Positions 7,624 to 11,220 of a stretch of DNA of 11,220 bases are shown here, in pieces. This stretch comes from an uncultured Sphingobacteriales bacterium (GTDB taxonomy: Bacteria; Bacteroidota; Bacteroidia; Chitinophagales; Chitinophagaceae). The translations under genes were made by a program, and so were the position numbers. Below the pieces are notes generated by a model. That model did no database searches, had not been told where the DNA came from, and was given only the letters and a program-made list of their open reading frames with translations. The DNA is taken from assembly GCA_946887085.1 (NCBI GenBank), contig CAMPKG010000083.1, forward strand, positions 1-11,220, written 5' to 3'. Within the stretch, counting starts at the first letter, position 1, and every line of letters starts with the position of its first letter.

Positions 7624-7638
7624 GCATGATTATCATGC
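7624..7638. repeat. 15-bp near-perfect palindrome upstream of the small YtxH-like gene
   Basis: GCATGAT and ATCATGC flank one central base (positions 7624-7638), giving seven paired positions on each side. It lies 22 bp before the start of the small gene at 7661. Its size and two-fold symmetry would suit a dimeric repressor, but a chance palindrome cannot be excluded from a single copy. Confidence 0.35.
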
Positions 7639-7660
7639 ATTTGAAAAAAAAGGAAGAATT

Positions 7661-7882
7661 ATGAGACTCTCGAGATTATTATTGCTGGGTGGTGTAGCAT
7701 ATGTTGTTAACGAATTTTTGAAAACACCCAAAGGCCAGGTTGTGAAAAAAGACCTGGCGGATAAAATGGATGGATGGAAGCGTGAGGTGGAAAACATGGT
7801 TACCAATATGCGCAACAAAAAAACAAGTGCTCCTGTATCGCAGACAGAGGTGATAGGCGACGACATAAGTTCGATATATTAA
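7661..7882 (+). CDS. small YtxH-like membrane-anchored protein
   Basis: A 73-residue protein with a short hydrophobic N-terminal segment (LLLLGGVAYVVNEFL, residues 6-20) followed by a charged region KTPKGQVVKKDLADKMDGWKREVENMVTNM that should form an amphipathic helix, and a polar tail ending SSIY. The layout, one N-terminal membrane helix, then a P-K-G turn, then a Lys/Asp-rich helix, is that of the YtxH-like group, small envelope or stress-associated proteins without known biochemistry. Unlike most starts here, the ATG has a Shine-Dalgarno-like AGGAAG at 7651-7656, which fixes the start. A palindrome lies just upstream and a strong terminator just downstream, so it looks like a separate single-gene unit. 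Real gene is likely; the family is a resemblance by eye. Confidence 0.8.
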   Translation: MRLSRLLLLGGVAYVVNEFLKTPKGQVVKKDLADKMDGWKREVENMVTNMRNKKTSAPVSQTEVIGDDISSIY

Positions 7883-7914
7883 AATAAGTTGTCCTTACAG
7901 AGGTGCAGGCTACT

Positions 7915-7943
7915 AACCGCCCCGTAAAAGAGGGGCGGTTTTT
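7915..7943 (+). terminator. rho-independent terminator
   Basis: A 9-bp perfect stem, AACCGCCCC (7915-7923) with GGGGCGGTT (7932-7940), closes an 8-nt loop and is followed by a run of T from 7939 and then ATTTAT. It lies 33 bp after the stop of the YtxH-like gene and closes that transcript, separating it from the response regulator gene. Confidence 0.92.
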
Positions 7944-8036
7944 ATTTATAATGTCAAAAATATTTTGTTGTGTCGATTAGTAAAGGACACTGGATTAAAT
8001 TGACATTAAATGACGCGCGATGCGTGATTGGTATAT

Positions 8037-8044
8037 TAACTTTA
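8037..8044 (+). promoter_or_regulatory. candidate -7 box for the response regulator gene
   Basis: TAACTTTA matches TAnnTTTG at all fixed positions but the last and lies 25 bp before the ATG at 8070. No TTTG-like -33 element is found 17-23 bp upstream. The preceding 90 bp after the terminator hold no other clear signal, so a promoter is expected here on layout grounds, but the exact box is uncertain. Confidence 0.3.
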
Positions 8045-8069
8045 CCTGCCGCTTAAAATGTAACACGCT

Positions 8070-8489
8070 ATGGATAAAGCTGTCCAGATACTTTTGGTTG
8101 AAGATGATCCGCTTGATGTGATCGAATTCAAACGTACTATAGACAAGATGCAATTTGATTATAACCTGGATATAGCTGGTAATGGTGAAGAAGCCATCGA
8201 AATACTTAAAAAGAAACAGGCAAAGAAAAAGCCGCTGCCAGATGTATTGCTTATAGATATTAACATGCCCCGGATGAACGGCATTGAATTGCTGAGCGTT
8301 ATTCGCAGCAATGAAGAATGGAAGAAGCTTAAATGTTTTATCCTCACAACTTCAGCCGACAAGATGGACAGGCAGATAGCACTTAAGTTTGGAATATCGG
8401 GCTATATCGTGAAACCTATAAGGATCACCAACCCTACATCTATCGACTCCTTTAACCTTATGATCGACCTGATAAACGTCAGAAGCTAA
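8070..8489 (+). CDS. single-domain response regulator, CheY/Rcp1-like
   Basis: A 139-residue receiver domain with no output domain. The metal-binding acidic pair is D12-D13 in LLVEDDPLDV, the phosphoacceptor is D63 in LLIDINMPRMNG, the signalling threonine lies in TTSA (93-96), and the conserved lysine is K115 in IVKP. The opening LLVEDDPLDVIEFKR and the length are typical of the Rcp1 group, often paired with phytochrome-like or other HisKA kinases whose H-box reads SHDLKxPLR. Such stand-alone receivers act by protein contact or in phosphorelays rather than by binding DNA. A kinase with just that H-box lies on the same strand at 9903, beyond the antiporter gene, and may be its partner; this is inference. 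The gene converges with the antiporter, the two stop codons being 2 bp apart with no terminator visible between them. Confidence 0.95.
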   Translation: MDKAVQILLVEDDPLDVIEFKRTIDKMQFDYNLDIAGNGEEAIEILKKKQAKKKPLPDVLLIDINMPRMNGIELLSVIRSNEEWKKLKCFILTTSADKMDRQIALKFGISGYIVKPIRITNPTSIDSFNLMIDLINVRS

Positions 8490-8491
8490 GT

Positions 8492-9703
8492 TCAGATAGC
8501 CTCTTCGGATTTTTCCTGGTACCCGATTTCTCCCTTACTGAAGAACATAAGGCCAATCATCATCAATATACTACTCACGGCAACCACGAAAAACAGGATG
8601 CCTTCGTTGAAACTGCCTATACTTTTTTGTGTTGGAATGCTGTAGAAAAGCAAGATGGTGACAAGGCCCCTTGGCATCAGGAAAAGTTCCGGTAAAAGAT
8701 TCGTTTTAAGAATAATGCGTAAGTAAAAATAGCGTACTGATAACAGCAGTAAGATAATAACAGTACCTATCTGCCAGACCTCAGGTAAGATCAATACATC
8801 GAGGTTGATAGTGTAGCCGAACAGGATAAAGAAAAAAGTACGTATCAGGAAAGATGTTTCTGCAGTGATGGATTTCATGAAGTCAAGTATGGAATCGATG
8901 CTTTCCCTGTTCACATATTTCTCCACCTTCCCGCGAATGATCAGCGGAGTGTTGTTAATAACAAGCCCGAACACCAGCACGATAAGCAGGGCCGGAAGGT
9001 GGATCATTTCGCCCAGTGCATATAGGAAACTGAGCACCGCGAAGATGAGGAAGAATTTCAGGTTGATACGAATGGCTGCAACTACGTATACCAATACTAT
9101 AGTGGCCACAACCGATAATAGTAGTCCAAGTCCAACATTAAAGCTGAAGCTCCCCAGTGCCTTTAGACTCATCACGTTCTCCATTATCATATAATTGAAC
9201 ACAAGGATGCCGAGTATATCAGAAAAAGATGATTCATAGATAATGAACTCTTTTTTCTCCTCTACCAGGTGGCTGGTGCTGGGAATCACAATAGCACTAC
9301 TGATAATACTGAGTGGTACTGCGTAAAGAAAGGATTTTTCAAAAGGCACGTCCAGCCATTGCATCACCACGTAAGCAATGCCAAACGCAGAAATGAGGAA
9401 GATGAAGAGTGCTGAAAAAAACGAGTCGCCAATAAGTTTCAGTTTTGTTCTGTTTACTTTCAGGTCCAGCGCTGCCTCTAGTACAATCATGATCAGCCCA
9501 ACCGCCCCGAGGACTTTAACCAGTTTCATAACATCTGCCTGGATGGCCCAGTAGTAAACCGTTGTATGTTTTATTGCTATTCCCGTGGCAATGAGCATAA
9601 GAACAGATGGGATATTGGTTTTTTTGCTTACCAGGTTGAAGATGTAGCTAAGAATAACAATGCCGCTAAGTAGCAGTAAAATTATCGGGGTACCTAAAGT
9701 CAT
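8492..9703 (-). CDS. monovalent cation:proton antiporter (CPA superfamily)
   Basis: A 403-residue inner-membrane exchanger with about 12 hydrophobic segments, swapping Na+ or K+ for H+ to control pH and ion balance. Recognisable are IPSVLMLIATGIAI (31-44), SAIVIPSTSHLVEEKKEFIIYESSFSDILGIL (136-167), ETSFLIRTFFFILFGYTIN (282-300) and the MPRGLVTILLFY segment (343-354) with the conserved arginine. The ion-binding aspartate is probably D162. It follows serine (S161), where the NhaP-type CPA1 group has Asn-Asp and the CPA2 NhaA type has Asp-Asp; the effect on stoichiometry is unknown. It ends at residue 403, soon after the last helix, with no RCK/TrkA or cyclic-nucleotide domain, so it lacks the cytosolic nucleotide-sensing parts of KefC-like proteins. 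It lies between a response regulator and a sensor kinase on the other strand. Superfamily is firm; the transported ion is not. Confidence 0.92.
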   Translation of the reverse strand: MTLGTPIILLLLSGIVILSYIFNLVSKKTNIPSVLMLIATGIAIKHTTVYYWAIQADVMKLVKVLGAVGLIMIVLEAALDLKVNRTKLKLIGDSFFSALFIFLISAFGIAYVVMQWLDVPFEKSFLYAVPLSIISSAIVIPSTSHLVEEKKEFIIYESSFSDILGILVFNYMIMENVMSLKALGSFSFNVGLGLLLSVVATIVLVYVVAAIRINLKFFLIFAVLSFLYALGEMIHLPALLIVLVFGLVINNTPLIIRGKVEKYVNRESIDSILDFMKSITAETSFLIRTFFFILFGYTINLDVLILPEVWQIGTVIILLLLSVRYFYLRIILKTNLLPELFLMPRGLVTILLFYSIPTQKSIGSFNEGILFFVVAVSSILMMIGLMFFSKGEIGYQEKSEEAI

Positions 9704-9725
9704 GTCTGTCGGCGATGATATGCTC

Positions 9726-9733
9726 CAAATATA
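9726..9733 (-). promoter_or_regulatory. -7 promoter box of the antiporter gene
   Basis: On the minus strand TATATTTG (9733-9726) is a perfect TAnnTTTG -7 element, 22 bp before the antiporter ATG, giving a leader of roughly 15 nt. No TTTG-like element lies at the usual distance upstream, so it may be a weak or activated promoter. Confidence 0.45.
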
Positions 9734-9848
9734 GGAAAAGTGGCCCGGACGCTTTTGGTCCCGGATTTTTGCTCTATGGATCTTTTAAGTCGAAATTTAA
9801 CGCGTTGCGTTATAATGAGTTGATACATTCGGCATTCTTTTGGTCATC

Positions 9849-9881
9849 GTTGCAATAAGCTGTTGCGATTTTTTATATTTT
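9849..9881 (+). promoter_or_regulatory. candidate promoter of the sensor kinase gene
   Basis: GTTG (9849-9852), 21 nt and then TATATTTT (9874-9881) match the Bacteroidota promoter with one mismatch in each element. Transcription would begin near 9888, about 15 nt before the ATG at 9903. The region is AT-rich, as leaders in this phylum often are. Confidence 0.4.
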
Positions 9882-9902
9882 TAATAACACTGTCGAGTAT
9901 TT

Positions 9903-11220
9903 ATGAAGATATCGAACCTTATTTTCCTGAGTTTCTTCTTTATCCTGCTGTTGTTCTCGATAACAACGTATATCAACTACAAGCAGGCCGAAGCTGTGAA
10001 GGAGAATGCTGAATTCATTTCGACATCTACGCAGGTGATGAAGAACACGAGCCGTTTCCAGCGTAATATCTGGGGCATGGTGGGTGGCTTGCGCGGCTAT
10101 CTCATCACTGGTGAAAAATATTTTATATCGTCCTACGACTCCGCGATCGCTGAAAATGACCAGATACTGCGCGAGTTGCTGTTGCTTGTACCCGACTCAT
10201 CAGTTCAGGAGAGCAGGTTGCGGGAGATCAAGGTACTTAATGACCAATGGGTTGAAAATTATGCCGAGCCCCTGAAGCATGCCAAGACACTTTCAATTAT
10301 TCACGATAGTAATTTGTACCGCTACCAGAAGATGTACCGGGAAAAAATGATCATTGGAAACGAACAACGTATTCAAAGCTTACTGCAGGAAAAGTTTCGG
10401 GAATTCAGTAACTATGAATATGATACCCGTGACGCAAAGAAAGTTACGCTGGCAACATCCGTACAGGTAACCAAGCGTATATCGCTGATACTAACAATAA
10501 TATCAGTAGTTGTCAGTCTTGCCATTGTTGTATTTCTTGCTCACAGAATTTCGTCTCGCATTATCAGCATGGGAAAGCTGGCAAACGAGATATCGTCGGG
10601 AAACTATTCTGTTCACATCCCTGATACAGGGCAGGATGAGTTAAGCCGGCTTTCGCGCGAGCTGAATAATATGGCGCACACCTTATCGGAAAACATATCT
10701 CTCCTCAAACGGAAGAACCAGGAACTCGATCAGTTTGCGCATATAGTTTCCCATGACCTGAAAGGCCCGTTGCGCGGTATTGATAATGTTATTACATGGA
10801 TCGAGGAAGATCATGTAGGGGAGCTTTCACCGAAGGTGCGGGAGTATCTTGACCTGATAAGAGGGCGTATCATCAGGGCTGAAAACCTGATAGAAGGCAT
10901 ATTATCTTATGCGCGCATAGGGAAAGAGAAAATACCAAAAGAGATTGTGAGTATTAATACGTTATTGGATGAGGTTATTGAGAATATCGGTATCCAGAAA
11001 AAAATTACACTTGATGTGCAAAAGGATATGCCGGTAATTGAGACTGAAAAAATACCTTTGTACCAGATATTCTATAATCTCATTGGCAACGCGGTTAAGT
11101 ATAACGACAAAGATGGTGGTGAGATAAGCGTTTATTATAAGGATCGCGGTAGTAATTACGAGTTCTTTGTTGCAGATAACGGTCCGGGAATTTCCAGGAA
11201 CTATCACGATAAGATATTTG
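9903..11220 (+). CDS. membrane sensor histidine kinase, CHASE3-HAMP-HisKA-HATPase (3' end cut by window)
   Basis: Open from ATG 9903 to the right edge, 439 complete codons with no stop. Order: membrane helix 1 (4-23); extracytoplasmic CHASE3 sensor domain (about 30-180) with the typical GGLRGYLITGEKYFISSYDSA; membrane helix 2 (193-213); HAMP linker (about 214-268, with DELSRLSRELNNMA); HisKA dimerisation domain with the phosphorylated H284 in FAHIVSHDLKGPLRGIDN; and the start of the HATPase with N-box N396 in NLIGNAVKYND and G1 box DNGPGI (425-430). The window ends at the F-box (KIF), so the G2 region and any further domain are unseen. Start chosen because the reading frame opens there just before the first membrane helix, with a candidate promoter upstream. 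The H-box is the kind found with Rcp1-like receivers, such as the one encoded at 8070. Signal is unknown; CHASE3 ligands are mostly undefined. Confidence 0.95.
   Translation, partial: MKISNLIFLSFFFILLLFSITTYINYKQAEAVKENAEFISTSTQVMKNTSRFQRNIWGMVGGLRGYLITGEKYFISSYDSAIAENDQILRELLLLVPDSSVQESRLREIKVLNDQWVENYAEPLKHAKTLSIIHDSNLYRYQKMYREKMIIGNEQRIQSLLQEKFREFSNYEYDTRDAKKVTLATSVQVTKRISLILTIISVVVSLAIVVFLAHRISSRIISMGKLANEISSGNYSVHIPDTGQDELSRLSRELNNMAHTLSENISLLKRKNQELDQFAHIVSHDLKGPLRGIDNVITWIEEDHVGELSPKVREYLDLIRGRIIRAENLIEGILSYARIGKEKIPKEIVSINTLLDEVIENIGIQKKITLDVQKDMPVIETEKIPLYQIFYNLIGNAVKYNDKDGGEISVYYKDRGSNYEFFVADNGPGISRNYHDKIF

Noticed and set aside
8000..8005. TTGACA as a sigma-70 -35 box for the response regulator
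   Set aside because: No TATAAT-like box at 16-18 bp, and the phylum uses a different promoter consensus; a TAACTTTA -7-like box closer to the gene fits better.

Overview
The window looks like chromosomal DNA from a member of the Bacteroidota, most likely near the Chitinophagaceae. This is inferred from protein style (secreted START protein, periplasmic LolA-like protein, outer-membrane-barrel-like protein, CHASE3 kinase) and from promoters of the Bacteroidota type (TTTG at -33, TAnnTTTG at -7). Most start codons also lack a Shine-Dalgarno sequence. I see no insertion sequence, phage gene, CRISPR array, tRNA or rRNA.

Layout, left to right. A strong promoter at 48-79 points off the left edge. 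A stand-alone cysteine desulfurase (85-1218, minus) follows, with a clear promoter of its own. Two exported proteins on the plus strand come next: an unrecognised protein with a helical N-terminal half and a probable beta-barrel C-terminal half (1324-2415), and a LolA-like periplasmic protein (2476-3204). A minus-strand cluster at 3341-5641 encodes, in transcription order, a secreted START-domain protein, a type III polyketide synthase with an intact Cys-His-Asn triad, and an ICMT-family membrane methyltransferase whose start lies 2 bp after the synthase stop. Diverging from it is a 625-residue polytopic membrane protein of GT-C-like architecture (5703-7580), then a small YtxH-like protein (7661-7882) closed by a textbook terminator. 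The right part holds a single-domain CheY/Rcp1-like response regulator (8070-8489), a convergent monovalent cation:proton antiporter (8492-9703, minus), and a CHASE3-HAMP-HisKA-HATPase sensor kinase that runs off the right edge (9903-11220).

The most interesting unit is the START / type III PKS / ICMT cluster. The synthase-methyltransferase pair has the order and tight coupling of Bacillus BpsA-BpsB and resembles Streptomyces SrsA-SrsB, so it probably makes a membrane phenolic lipid or alkylpyrone and O-methylates it. The exported START protein beside it is an unusual companion that might bind or move the product; that role is inference. The response regulator and kinase, on the same strand on either side of the antiporter, may be functional partners. 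Nothing in the window is demonstrably a wholly new system.
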